Part shown: piece by piece, positions 25,082-33,490 of the stretch
Layout of the letters: each line of letters opens with the position of its first letter
Position numbering within the stretch: position 1 is the stretch's first letter
NCBI RefSeq assembly: GCF_900099675.1
Contig: NZ_FNDQ01000024.1
Coordinates: forward strand, 1-39,729
From: Myroides phaeus
GTDB taxonomy: Bacteria > Bacteroidota > Bacteroidia > Flavobacteriales > Flavobacteriaceae
Direction: 5' to 3'
Length of the DNA: 39,729 nt
Translations under genes and position numbers: made by a program
The notes under the pieces: model-generated
The model's database searches: none
Told to the model about the DNA's origin: nothing
What the model saw: the letters and a program-made list of their open reading frames with translations, nothing else

Positions 25082-26248
25082 TTACACCCATCCTTTTTTT
25101 CTGAAGTCTTTTAAAGTTGCTGTAAATCTTGTCATTTCTTCCGGTGTTCCAAGTGAAACACGACTCCATTGTGTCAAAGGAGGGAATGGGCGACCTACTA
25201 ATATACCTGCTTCTTCCATACGTTCCATATATTTTTGAGGATCACCAGTTATTTTGTGAAAGACAAAGTTTCCTTGGCTTGGTAAATATTCTAAACCTAA
25301 AGCGTCTAAGGTAGAAGTGGTAATAGCTAATGAGTTTGAATTCATTGCAAGACTATCAGCTAAGAACTGCTTATCTTTTAAAGAGGCAATACCGGCTACA
25401 GCTGCTGTAATATTTATGTTTAAGATAGACATAAAAGTTGCCAATTCTTTAGTCAGTTTTTCTGTTGCTAAACCATAACCAACACGCATTCCTGCCATTG
25501 CAAATATCTTAGAGAATGTACGTAATACGATTACGTTATCCATTCCTTCTTGTACAAATTGAGTTCCACTTACAAATGAAGGGTCAGTGATGTATTCTGC
25601 ATATGCTTCATCAACCATAAAGAAGGTTTTATCTGCGTTAGCTGTTTTTACCCATTTTTCAATAGATGCACTTGAAGTTAATGTTCCTGTTGGGTTGTTA
25701 GGGTTACATAAATAACAGATAGATAGTCCATCAAAGTTATCTGCAGCCTGTTTCATTTTGTTAAGATCCATTTCATACTTTTCATTCAAAGGAACCATTA
25801 CTACTGGTATTCCAATACCTTCAGCGTGGTCTGCAGCTAAAAAGAAAGTAGGGTTTGGCGTGATAAATTGAATCTTTTGCCCTTTTTGTAATGCTTGAAC
25901 ACCTAATTTGTTGATAATAGCACGAATTACATCAGAAGAACCTACACCAAGTGTCACTTGAGAAGTTTTCATCTGGTAAGAGTCTGCAATGGTTTGTTGT
26001 AACTCTTCAATATAAGCATCCGGATATCGATTAGCAGAAGGGATAATATCTATAATTGCTTGTTGTGCTTTTTTAGATAGTCCTAAGCTATTCTCATTGT
26101 AATGCAGATACAATGGTGTTTTATCAACAGTTGTTGGTAAGCCTAATTCAGCAATTGATTCTAATGTTTGTGTTGCAGCTAACCCTCTTGTGAAGATTGC
26201 TCCTGCAAATAATGTTCCCGACAACTTTAGTATGTCTCTTCTGTTCAT
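25082..26248 (-). CDS. Exported PLP-dependent aminotransferase (HisC-like) with twin-arginine signal
   Basis: 388 aa. The N-terminus MNRRDILKLSGTLFAGAIF is a twin-arginine signal (N-R-R-D-I-L-K, then a hydrophobic segment), with the mature part beginning near residue 25-30. The body is a fold-type I aminotransferase of the histidinol-phosphate branch: HYNENSLGLSKKA (substrate arm), CYLCNPNNPTG, FMVDEAYAEYI and the PLP lysine Lys247 in RTFSKIFAMAGMRVGYG, then FVFHK and GRPFPPLTQWSRVSLG. All cofactor residues appear present, so it should be an active enzyme folded in the cytoplasm with PLP and exported by Tat. The substrate is not known; no his genes adjoin. It leads the carbapenemase gene by 32 bp in the same direction. 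Confidence 0.88.
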   Translation of the reverse strand: MNRRDILKLSGTLFAGAIFTRGLAATQTLESIAELGLPTTVDKTPLYLHYNENSLGLSKKAQQAIIDIIPSANRYPDAYIEELQQTIADSYQMKTSQVTLGVGSSDVIRAIINKLGVQALQKGQKIQFITPNPTFFLAADHAEGIGIPVVMVPLNEKYEMDLNKMKQAADNFDGLSICYLCNPNNPTGTLTSSASIEKWVKTANADKTFFMVDEAYAEYITDPSFVSGTQFVQEGMDNVIVLRTFSKIFAMAGMRVGYGLATEKLTKELATFMSILNINITAAVAGIASLKDKQFLADSLAMNSNSLAITTSTLDALGLEYLPSQGNFVFHKITGDPQKYMERMEEAGILVGRPFPPLTQWSRVSLGTPEEMTRFTATLKDFRKKGWV

Positions 26249-26465
26249 CGTTATTATGTTTTATTGGTTTTTTACTTTATTGTTTTTTAGGTAATTGCTA
26301 AAAATGGAAAGTAATCCTTGAGTGAAGTATAAAAATAGAATAATATTGATTAAAAATGACGTAATCTTAAAAAAAATATAATTTTTTTCTATAAAAAGGA
26401 TAAAGTGTGTTTTTATGAAATAGTTGTTTTTAAAAGTATAATAGTTGAATTTTATTTAAAACAAA

Positions 26466-26498
26466 TTGATATATTGTGAGTTAAATGATTTATTTTTG
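26466..26498 (+). promoter_or_regulatory. Promoter of the small lipoprotein gene
   Basis: TTG (26466-26468), 22 nt spacer, TATTTTTG (26491-26498), with the ATG 17 nt further on. Confidence 0.55.
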
Positions 26499-26515
26499 AA
26501 TAGTAATTGCGTTGT

Positions 26516-26914
26516 ATGAAAAAAAGAAGCATAGTTTATATTGTTGTATTCATTTTAGTTGGATTTATTACCTCTTGTGAGGAAATTGACTTTTGGAGGA
26601 AAGATTGTTATAATCCAACGAAGGTAAGTCAGAGTGAAGTGAGTTTTGAAAATTATGGTGGAGAGGCCTATATTGATGTAACGCCACAACCTTTCGTTCT
26701 TTATCACGATGTGCCTTTTAACGATGGTTCTGGAATAGTTGCCAGTGAAGTTACAACAGAGTATGGAACAAAGGATTATCGTGTTATGAAAACGGCTGAT
26801 AGAAGATTATTGATAAAGGCTTTTCCTAATAAAACAGGTGTACCTATTGAGTTTGAAGTGAAGGTTGAAGGAGGGGACTGTAGTAAGACTATAAAGTGTA
26901 GAATCAAAGAGTAA
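26516..26914 (+). CDS. Small lipoprotein of unknown function
   Basis: 132 aa from the ATG at 26516; an in-frame TTG at 26507 would only add three residues and lies closer to the promoter box. Lipoprotein signal: KKRS, hydrophobic segment IVYIVVFILVGFI, then TSC with Cys21 lipidated, followed by acidic EEID, as in surface or outer-membrane lipoproteins of the phylum. The mature part is predicted beta-rich; the sequence SEVSFENYGGEAYIDVTPQP and the late FEVKVEGGDCSKTIKC resemble a BACON-like or other Ig-like strand pattern, but I cannot assign a family. Three cysteines beyond Cys21 (in KDCYN, GGDCSKT and IKCR) could include one disulfide. It is a single-gene unit with its own promoter and terminator. 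Confidence 0.78.
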   Translation: MKKRSIVYIVVFILVGFITSCEEIDFWRKDCYNPTKVSQSEVSFENYGGEAYIDVTPQPFVLYHDVPFNDGSGIVASEVTTEYGTKDYRVMKTADRRLLIKAFPNKTGVPIEFEVKVEGGDCSKTIKCRIKE

Positions 26915-26957
26915 AGAAGATAAAATTATAACGTAGTTTTCAAAGAGAACTATAAGC

Positions 26958-26992
26958 AAGTGCTAATCAATCTATTTGTTAGCACTTTTTTT
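26958..26992 (+). terminator. Terminator of the small lipoprotein gene
   Basis: AAGTGCTAA (26958-26966) pairs with TTAGCACTT (26979-26987), loop 12 nt, T run to 26992. Confidence 0.88.
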
Positions 26993-27033
26993 GTGGTTTG
27001 GATAGTGTTTTAATTCAGTTTTGTAGGTACCAT

Positions 27034-27126
27034 ATTCGACACATACCCCACACAAGTACCACATTTGTTCGGGAAATGGCCTGTTTTCCGAACAAATGTG
27101 GTACTTGTGTAGAACATGTCTCGAAG
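27034..27126. repeat. Long intergenic palindrome, 23-bp perfect arms plus imperfect outer arms
   Basis: The core arms 27050-27072 (ACACAAGTACCACATTTGTTC and two G) and 27088-27110 are exact reverse complements; four further pairs, one of them G-U, extend the stem inward to a 7-nt loop at 27077-27083. Outside the core, TTCGA and ACAT on the left re-occur inverted on the right (ACATGTCTCGAA), giving an imperfect palindrome of about 93 bp. It has no T tail and lies beyond the lipoprotein terminator, so it is not needed for termination. It looks like a repetitive extragenic palindrome or a very small MITE. Confidence 0.85.
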
Positions 27127-27269
27127 GAGTGCCGTTTAAAACTCCTATAAGTCTTAGTGTATATAGGATTAAAACATTTGCTTATCTATAGGTTTTAGTG
27201 TTTTTTAGCAACTTAGTAGAGTGCTTTTTATAATTTGAAAGAGGCGTATTTCCGAAAGTTTATATAAAT

Positions 27270-27304
27270 AAACAGAGGGATACCATTATGATATCCCTCT
27301 GTTT
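27270..27304 (-). terminator. Terminator of the heavy-metal RND operon
   Basis: AAACAGAGGGATA (27270-27282) pairs perfectly with TATCCCTCTGTTT (27292-27304), 9-nt loop. On the minus strand the stem ends in TTT and is followed by the AT-rich ATTTATATAAA, 17 nt after the stop codon of the adaptor gene. Confidence 0.85.
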
Positions 27305-27321
27305 GTAAGTGAGAAAGAGTA

Positions 27322-28485
27322 TTATTCTTCCTCTTCTGTATTTTTTAGTTTCATCAACAAGGTATAAGCGCCTTTTGAAACTATTTTTTTACCTTCTAAT
27401 TCTTCTGCATTCTCAATTTGGATAAATCCATTTTCCTTCTCTCCAACTTTAACAGGAAGTAGCTGATAAGTTTGTTTACCAATTTCATTGAATACAAAAT
27501 ACCTTCCTTCAAAGTAAACAACACTCTCTTCAGGTAGTGCTTTAGACAGCATAGAATGTGTGTCTATGTCTGCATTCATATACATTCCAGGAAGTAACTT
27601 TTGATCAAATTGTTCAAAGTGACAATGTACTTCTGAAACACCTTCCATATTGATGTCCATGCTAATTAAGACAATTTCTCCTTCGTACTTTTTCTCTGGA
27701 TTATTGTTTGTATAACTTACAACGCGTTGTCCAACTTCTAATTTATCTAAGTCTTTTTCATATACTTTTAGATTTAAGTGGATATCACTTGGATCGATTA
27801 ACTCAAACATTACGTCTGAAGGTGTAACATATTTACCTACGTTTACATAGGTATTACTTACAAATCCTGTAATCGGACTATATAAAGGCACTGACTTACT
27901 GATGTTATCGTGTGTTAATGTCTTAGGATTGATGTTGATTAGACTCAACTGCTGACCAAGAGCATTCATTGTGATACGTTGACTATTCATTTCAGCTTGT
28001 GCTTGTTGCATCACTTTATCACTACTCGCTTGACTGGCATTTAGGTCTTTTTGGCGATTATAGTCTAATCTTGCAAATTCGTATTTATCTTTTGCAATTA
28101 GATAGTTCTGTTGAATTTGGATGTATTGTGGGTCTTCCATTACCGCAATAAGCTCTCCTTTTTTAACTTGCATACCAGGTAACAACTTCGTTTGTTTCAA
28201 GTATCCCCCTAAAGGGTTAGTAACTGAAATTAAGTTTTGAGGCGGAACATCTATTTTCCCATTTAACTTCAATGTTTTTGCGATTTGACGCTCAGAAAGT
28301 TGCGTTGTCTCAATAGTAACGTGTTTTAATTGCGCATCTGTTAATTGTACAGTATCAGTGTCCTCTGTTTGTTCTGTTGTTTCTTCGCTTGCGTCTTCTT
28401 TTTGTTTACACTGTGTGAATAATAAAGCTCCTGAAATAGCAAGGATAACAGTAGCATATTTGATATTTATATAGTTGAATGACAT
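27322..28485 (-). CDS. czcB: Heavy-metal RND efflux periplasmic adaptor (CzcB/CusB-like) lipoprotein
   Basis: 387 aa. Membrane-fusion protein linking the inner-membrane pump to the outer-membrane channel. Lipoprotein signal ending LLFTQC (Cys26), then an acidic linker (DASEETTEQTEDTDT). Domains in order: beta-barrel/lipoyl first half ISVTNPLGGYLKQTKLLPGMQVKKGELIA (about 86-114), a coiled-coil hairpin about 120-185 (QIQQNYLIAKDKYEFARLDY), lipoyl second half PLYSPITGFVSNTYVNVGKYV, then beta-barrel LKVYEKDLDKLEVGQRV and a membrane-proximal domain. The N-terminal metal-binding methionines of CusB are not evident, which fits a Czc-type system. It starts four bases after the pump gene's stop, so the order pump-then-adaptor is reversed from the more common arrangement. 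Confidence 0.9.
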   Translation of the reverse strand: MSFNYINIKYATVILAISGALLFTQCKQKEDASEETTEQTEDTDTVQLTDAQLKHVTIETTQLSERQIAKTLKLNGKIDVPPQNLISVTNPLGGYLKQTKLLPGMQVKKGELIAVMEDPQYIQIQQNYLIAKDKYEFARLDYNRQKDLNASQASSDKVMQQAQAEMNSQRITMNALGQQLSLININPKTLTHDNISKSVPLYSPITGFVSNTYVNVGKYVTPSDVMFELIDPSDIHLNLKVYEKDLDKLEVGQRVVSYTNNNPEKKYEGEIVLISMDINMEGVSEVHCHFEQFDQKLLPGMYMNADIDTHSMLSKALPEESVVYFEGRYFVFNEIGKQTYQLLPVKVGEKENGFIQIENAEELEGKKIVSKGAYTLLMKLKNTEEEE

Positions 28486-28489
28486 AGTA

Positions 28490-31400
28490 TTAGTTATTTG
28501 AGGTTAGATAATTGATTTGAATGATGTTATCATTATACATTTTTAGCGTATCTAAATAGTTATTGATAAAATCAAGTGCTTGATTAGTCAATATCACATA
28601 CTCTAAATAGTTTATCTCTCCATTGATAAATTGTAGCTGTGCTGTTTCAATAATTGTTGAGGTATTTTTAAGGGTGTTATTCTCATAATTAGCAAGAATA
28701 GCAACATTGTTCTGATGATTTGTCAACAATTGTTGATAACGGTTTTCCATATTGTTTTTAGTCATTTCTAATTCAGCATCAGCTAAATCTTCAGCCTTTT
28801 TAGAAGCCTTAATTCTGGCGCGTTGCCCAGTTGTAAATAAAGGTAAACTAACACCAACGTGGAAAGAACTAAAGCGCTCACTTCTGTCATAGTAAACATC
28901 ATTAGAAGCAACTCCCATAAACGTACTATTGTTGTAACCAACTTGTAAATTAGGTAGTTGTTTAGATTTCTCTAATTTTGTTTGCTCGTGTGCTATGACC
29001 TTTTGTTGTTCAATCATTTGAAGAACTGGATTGTTTGTTAAATCTGCTTCAAGCGCTGTTAAAATAGCTTTGTTATCTTCTAATTGAGGAACAATATTTT
29101 CTGTTGTATTCAATAAATATTTTAATTGAAGTTGTGTTAAGCTAATGGCTTTTTGAACTTCAGCTAATTGTGCTTGAATACTAATTTGCTGGTTTTGAGC
29201 TGTTGTTTTTTCTAAGATGTTACTTTCTCCTTTTTGTAGTCTTAGTAAAGCTTTGTTGTAGAAGTTAGTGTACATACTATCTGCTCGTTGTAGTAATTTC
29301 TCTTTTTCTACCCAATAGCTATAATCATAAAAACTTTGTGTAACAGCTCGTTTTAGTTCATAACTTTTTAAATCAAGGTTATAAATACTTTGTTGATATT
29401 CTGCTCTAAACACATTCTTTTGTTTACTGTAAACGGTTGGGAACGCAAATTCTTGAACTACACCAAACTTGTTGTCAGTGTATGGTCCATTGATTTGTCC
29501 AAATTCACCTGTAAATGTAGTTTGTGGCAAATCAGTACCTGTTTTGATAAAGGCTTTAGCATATTCCGTTCTCAACTTTTCAGCGCGAATTGTCGTATTG
29601 TTTTCTAACGCTGTTTCTAGCGCCGTGTTTAGTGTTATTGGTGTTTGTGCATTAGCTGTAAAACCAAGACCTACAAGTAATATAGCAACAACTGTTTTCT
29701 TCTTTTTAAAGAAGTCAAACTTTAAGCGTTGTTCAAATGTGATGTACAACAATGGTAATACGAATAAAGTTAGGAATGTTGCTAACATTAATCCACCAAT
29801 TACAACAGTTGCTAAAGGTCTTTGTACTTCAGCACCTGCACCATTACTCAATGCCATTGGCAAGAACCCAAAAGACGCCACACAAGCAGTCATTAATACT
29901 GGGCGCAACCTTGTTTTTGCTCCTCTTATCACGATAAATACTAAATTTTTAATTCCTGATTTTTGTAATCTATTAAATTCGGCAATAAGCACAATACCAT
30001 TAAGTACGGCTACCCCAAACAGGGCAATAAATCCGACTCCGGCACTAATACTAAATGGCATTCCTCTTAAGGCTAATAAGAATACTCCTCCAATAATTGA
30101 TAGTGGAATAGCAGTGAAAATCATTAAACATTCGCGTATATCTTTAAAAGCAAAGAATAATAAAACAAAGATTAAGACCAATGCTAACGGTACTGCAATT
30201 GCCAAACGAGCTTTAGCTTCATTTAGGTTTTCAAATTGTCCACCATACGTAATTTGATATCCGACAGGTAGCGTAATTTGTGCTTCTACTTTTTCTTGTA
30301 ACTCTTCTACAATACTTTGTACGTCACGCCCTTTTACGTTAAACCCTACAAAGATTCTACGTTGTGCGTTTTCGCGTTGGATTTGGTTAGGTCCCTCTTT
30401 GATTTCAACTGTTGCCAATTGGTTTAAAGGAACTTGGTTGCCAGATGGAGTAGGGATTAGTAAGTTTTGAATATCACTTACATCTTTTCTGTTTTTCTCA
30501 TCCATACGAACAACCATATCAAAACGTTGTTCTCCTTCATAGACCATTCCTGTACTTTGTCCAGCTAAAGAAGCGTTTACAATTCTGTTGATTTCAGCAA
30601 TTGAAAGTCTATAACGGGCAATTGCTTGTCGGTTGTAATCAATTAGTAATTGTGGCATTCCCGTAATTGGCTCAACATATAAATTGGTTGCTCCAGGCAC
30701 GGTATTGATAAGTCCGGCAATTTTATTAGCAGTATAGGCTAAAGTATCTAAATTTTCACCAAATACTTTCACCACTACATCCTGTCTGGCTCCTGTCATT
30801 AACTCGTTAAAACGCATTTGTACTGGATATTGGAAACCAACAGTAATTCCAGGTATTTCCTCTAATGCGTGAGTCATTTTCTCTGCTAATTCAGGGAATG
30901 ATTTTGCTGAGGTCCATTCGCTTTTATCTTTTAAGATGACCATCATATCACTGGCATCCATTGGCATAGGGTCGGTTGGAATTTCGGCACTACCAATTTT
31001 AGTAACAACTTTCTCTACTTCAGGAAATCTTGTTTTAAGAATGTGAACAGCTTTTTGTGTACTCTCAATTGTTGTGGTTAGGTTACTACCGTTTAATACC
31101 TTTGTATCTACAGCAAAGTCTCCTTCTTCTAAGGAAGGAATAAACTCACCTCCTAATGTTGATAGAATGTAGATTGCAATCACAAATAACACACCTACTA
31201 CGCTGTAAATTAGTTTTGGAATCTCCATTACTTTTACCAACATACGTTCATAAAAGCCTTCTAATTTATTTAGAACGCGTTCTGATATATTGGGTTTATG
31301 TGATATTTTACGGCTCATAATTAATGAGCTCATCATTGGTATATATGTTAAGGATAAAAGGAATGCACCTAATAGGGCAAAGGCAACAGTCTGCGCCATT

Positions 31401-32836
31401 GGTTTAAACATTTTACCTTCAATTCCTTGTAATGTTAAGATTGGTATATATACAATTAAGATAATGATCTGACCAAATACAGCACTGTTCATCATTTTTG
31501 AAGCAGATTGTACAACGGTTTTGTTCATTTCTTCTTGTTTCAGATTGACCATCTTCTTGAACTTGGCGTTGTGGGAGAATTGGTGCATGACGGCTTCTAC
31601 AATAATTACTGCACCGTCAATGATTAGCCCGAAGTCTAATGCTCCCAAACTCATCAAGTTTCCACTTACCCCAAAGAGGTTCATCATACAGATAGCGAAT
31701 AACATTGCTAAAGGAATTACAGAAGCTACTAAAAGTCCTGCTCTGAAGTTTCCTAAAAACAAGACTAAGACTAATACTACGATTAATGCACCTTCTGTAA
31801 GGTTGCGTTGTACTGTACCAATTGCGTTATTAACCATTTTGGTACGGTCTAAAAAGGCTTCAATAACAACACCTTCAGGAAGTGTTTTTTGAATTTCGGC
31901 AACTTTCGCTTTTACATCTTGAATTACTTCATTACTATTTGCTCCTTTCAACATCATTACCACAGCACCAGATACTTCTCCTTGGTCGTCAAAAGTCATC
32001 GCTCCATAACGTGTTGCGCTACCAATTTTTACTTTAGCAACGTCTCTAATTAATAAAGGAAGTTCTGTTTGTTTTGAAGTGATAGCAATGTTTTCAATGT
32101 CCTCAATATTGCCAACTAATCCTTCAGAACGGATATATAGTACCGTAGGGCCTTTTTCAATATAAGCACCTCCAGTGTTTTCATTGTTGCTTTCTAAGGC
32201 TTGAAATACATCATTTATTGTAATGCCATAAGCATCTAATTTATTAGGGTTTATAGCAATTTCGTATTGCTTTAGTTTACCTCCAAAGCTACTTACTTCA
32301 GCCACTCCCTTTACAGTAAGTAATTGGCGACGTACTACCCAATCTTGAATTGTACGCAACTCTGTAAGGTCAAATTTATCTTCGTATCCTTTTTCAGGAC
32401 GTACAACGTATTGATAAATTTCTCCTAATCCTGTTGAGATAGGACCTAATTCTGGTTGTCCAATTCCTTGTGGAATTTCACTTTGAACTTGTTGAAGGCG
32501 TTCTCCAACTTGTTGACGTGTCCAATAGATGTCAACATCTTCATCAAAAACGATGGTTACTAATGAAAGTCCAAAGCGAGAGAAGCTTCGGATACTTTGC
32601 ATTCCTGCAATATTGCTGTTTGCTTGTTCAATTGGAAATGTTACAAGTCTTTCTATGTCCGTAGCTCCATAAGAAGGAGCAACAGTGATTACTTGTACTT
32701 GGTTATCAGTAATATCTGGTACGGCATCAATAGGTAATTTAGTTACTTGATACAATCCAATCCCGATTAACGCAAATACAAATAGCGAGATGATGAGTTT
32801 ATTCTTTACAGAAAACTCAATAATTTTATTTAACAT
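28490..32836 (-). CDS. czcA: CzcA-type heavy-metal RND pump fused to a TolC-like outer-membrane channel
   Basis: 1448 aa, a fusion. Residues 1 to about 1040 are a full HME-RND proton antiporter: KLPIDAVPDITDNQVQV (about 30-46), TM4 with Asp401, Asp407 and Glu414 in DFGLIIDGAVIIVEAVMHQF, a second large periplasmic loop, and a C-terminal TM bundle. The D-F-G-x-x-x-D-G-A-x-x-x-x-E pattern is that of the divalent-cation group (Zn, Co, Cd, Ni), whereas CusA-type copper/silver pumps lack the first aspartate. Residues about 1040-1063 look like a signal peptide (KKKKTVVAILLVGLGFTANA before QT), and 1065-1448 are an outer-membrane-factor domain with paired coiled coils (NLQVGYNNSTF, GVSLPLFTTGQRARIKASKK, INGEINYLEYVILTNQAL). 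Such fusions occur across the phylum. Whether the chain is cleaved is not known from sequence. Confidence 0.92.
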   Translation of the reverse strand: MLNKIIEFSVKNKLIISLFVFALIGIGLYQVTKLPIDAVPDITDNQVQVITVAPSYGATDIERLVTFPIEQANSNIAGMQSIRSFSRFGLSLVTIVFDEDVDIYWTRQQVGERLQQVQSEIPQGIGQPELGPISTGLGEIYQYVVRPEKGYEDKFDLTELRTIQDWVVRRQLLTVKGVAEVSSFGGKLKQYEIAINPNKLDAYGITINDVFQALESNNENTGGAYIEKGPTVLYIRSEGLVGNIEDIENIAITSKQTELPLLIRDVAKVKIGSATRYGAMTFDDQGEVSGAVVMMLKGANSNEVIQDVKAKVAEIQKTLPEGVVIEAFLDRTKMVNNAIGTVQRNLTEGALIVVLVLVLFLGNFRAGLLVASVIPLAMLFAICMMNLFGVSGNLMSLGALDFGLIIDGAVIIVEAVMHQFSHNAKFKKMVNLKQEEMNKTVVQSASKMMNSAVFGQIIILIVYIPILTLQGIEGKMFKPMAQTVAFALLGAFLLSLTYIPMMSSLIMSRKISHKPNISERVLNKLEGFYERMLVKVMEIPKLIYSVVGVLFVIAIYILSTLGGEFIPSLEEGDFAVDTKVLNGSNLTTTIESTQKAVHILKTRFPEVEKVVTKIGSAEIPTDPMPMDASDMMVILKDKSEWTSAKSFPELAEKMTHALEEIPGITVGFQYPVQMRFNELMTGARQDVVVKVFGENLDTLAYTANKIAGLINTVPGATNLYVEPITGMPQLLIDYNRQAIARYRLSIAEINRIVNASLAGQSTGMVYEGEQRFDMVVRMDEKNRKDVSDIQNLLIPTPSGNQVPLNQLATVEIKEGPNQIQRENAQRRIFVGFNVKGRDVQSIVEELQEKVEAQITLPVGYQITYGGQFENLNEAKARLAIAVPLALVLIFVLLFFAFKDIRECLMIFTAIPLSIIGGVFLLALRGMPFSISAGVGFIALFGVAVLNGIVLIAEFNRLQKSGIKNLVFIVIRGAKTRLRPVLMTACVASFGFLPMALSNGAGAEVQRPLATVVIGGLMLATFLTLFVLPLLYITFEQRLKFDFFKKKKTVVAILLVGLGFTANAQTPITLNTALETALENNTTIRAEKLRTEYAKAFIKTGTDLPQTTFTGEFGQINGPYTDNKFGVVQEFAFPTVYSKQKNVFRAEYQQSIYNLDLKSYELKRAVTQSFYDYSYWVEKEKLLQRADSMYTNFYNKALLRLQKGESNILEKTTAQNQQISIQAQLAEVQKAISLTQLQLKYLLNTTENIVPQLEDNKAILTALEADLTNNPVLQMIEQQKVIAHEQTKLEKSKQLPNLQVGYNNSTFMGVASNDVYYDRSERFSSFHVGVSLPLFTTGQRARIKASKKAEDLADAELEMTKNNMENRYQQLLTNHQNNVAILANYENNTLKNTSTIIETAQLQFINGEINYLEYVILTNQALDFINNYLDTLKMYNDNIIQINYLTSNN

Positions 32837-32938
32837 GATTATTGTCTGTTAATACATTAATAATGAATAACATTCATAGTAAATTGTTTCATAGCAATTA
32901 TACTACGAAAGAATATTCCTTTGAAAATTCGATATGTA

Positions 32939-33319
32939 TTAACAGTATTTAGGCGGTTGCCAAATAGAAGACAGGTAGCTACTCTCGATTGCATCTTCAT
33001 CGAAAGCGTGTACTTTATTGTGGTTGGTATTAAATTTAATACGATTGATTTTAATAAGAGGTGTAGGGGTTACAATTCCTACAAAAGAAATAATATGTGC
33101 GTGAGAAACAAAAGGTAGTTTCTCATCTACGGGATCGCCAATTTCTTTATGACTTTCGCTATAGTGTATTTGTAAAAATCCCCAAATACTTAAATCAGGG
33201 TTGTTTGTTTTGTGCTCAATAAAGTGCTCCACTAAAATAGGGAATTTCAACAGCTGACCGAACTCAGTTGTTGAAACTAAGAATAATAGCATAAATAATA
33301 TGGCAATTCTTCTTCTCAC
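32939..33319 (-). CDS. Small exported histidine-containing protein heading the RND operon
   Basis: 126 aa of unknown function. N-terminal signal segment MRRRIAILFMLLFLVSTTEFG. The mature part begins LLKFPILVEHFIEHKTNNPD and contains eight or more histidines, several paired two to four residues apart (VEHFIEH, IHYSESH, SHAHII, NTNHNKVH), plus acidic residues, which could bind metal. I recall similar small proteins next to heavy-metal efflux genes in flavobacteria, but cannot name a family. The gene precedes czcA by 102 bp in the same direction, with no terminator between, so a role as a metal sensor or periplasmic metal carrier for the pump is a reasonable inference. Confidence 0.75.
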   Translation of the reverse strand: MRRRIAILFMLLFLVSTTEFGQLLKFPILVEHFIEHKTNNPDLSIWGFLQIHYSESHKEIGDPVDEKLPFVSHAHIISFVGIVTPTPLIKINRIKFNTNHNKVHAFDEDAIESSYLSSIWQPPKYC

Positions 33320-33353
33320 TTTATTGGAATTATTGATTAGTAATTGATGTTTA

Positions 33354-33361
33354 CAAAATTA
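33354..33361 (-). promoter_or_regulatory. -7 box of the RND operon promoter
   Basis: The minus strand reads TAATTTTG (exact TAnnTTTG) 34 nt before the ATG at 33319. A TTG lies 24 nt further upstream, slightly beyond the usual spacing. Confidence 0.45.
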
Positions 33362-33490
33362 AGTATTCTTTCTTAATTGAGGGCGCAAGATACTAATTTG
33401 TAATTATTCAAAGTAAGCATACCTTTTACTTCTAATACAATTCTAATAATTATGATATATATATTAAAAGAAATCGTATCTAACGATAGA

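Larger units (their letters stand above)
26993..27321. other. Gene-free stretch between lipoprotein terminator and RND operon
   Basis: No coding potential is seen on either strand. It holds the long palindrome at 27034-27126, then about 140 bp of AT-rich sequence in which I see nothing, and finally the terminator of the RND operon at 27270-27304. Confidence 0.7.

Noticed and set aside
27034..27126. CRISPR repeat or attachment site
   Set aside because: There is one palindrome only, no regular spacers, no cas genes and no integrase in the window.
29469..30257. A 262-codon open frame on the plus strand
   Set aside because: It is antisense to the CzcA-type pump gene, has low-complexity composition (rich in Asn, Pro, Thr, Lys), no family resemblance and no promoter; it is a by-product of the codon use of the real gene.
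28490..32836. Copper/silver (CusA) pump
   Set aside because: TM4 has D-F-G-x-x-x-D-G-A with Asp401, Asp407 and Glu414 as in divalent-cation CzcA pumps; the adaptor lacks obvious CusB methionines.
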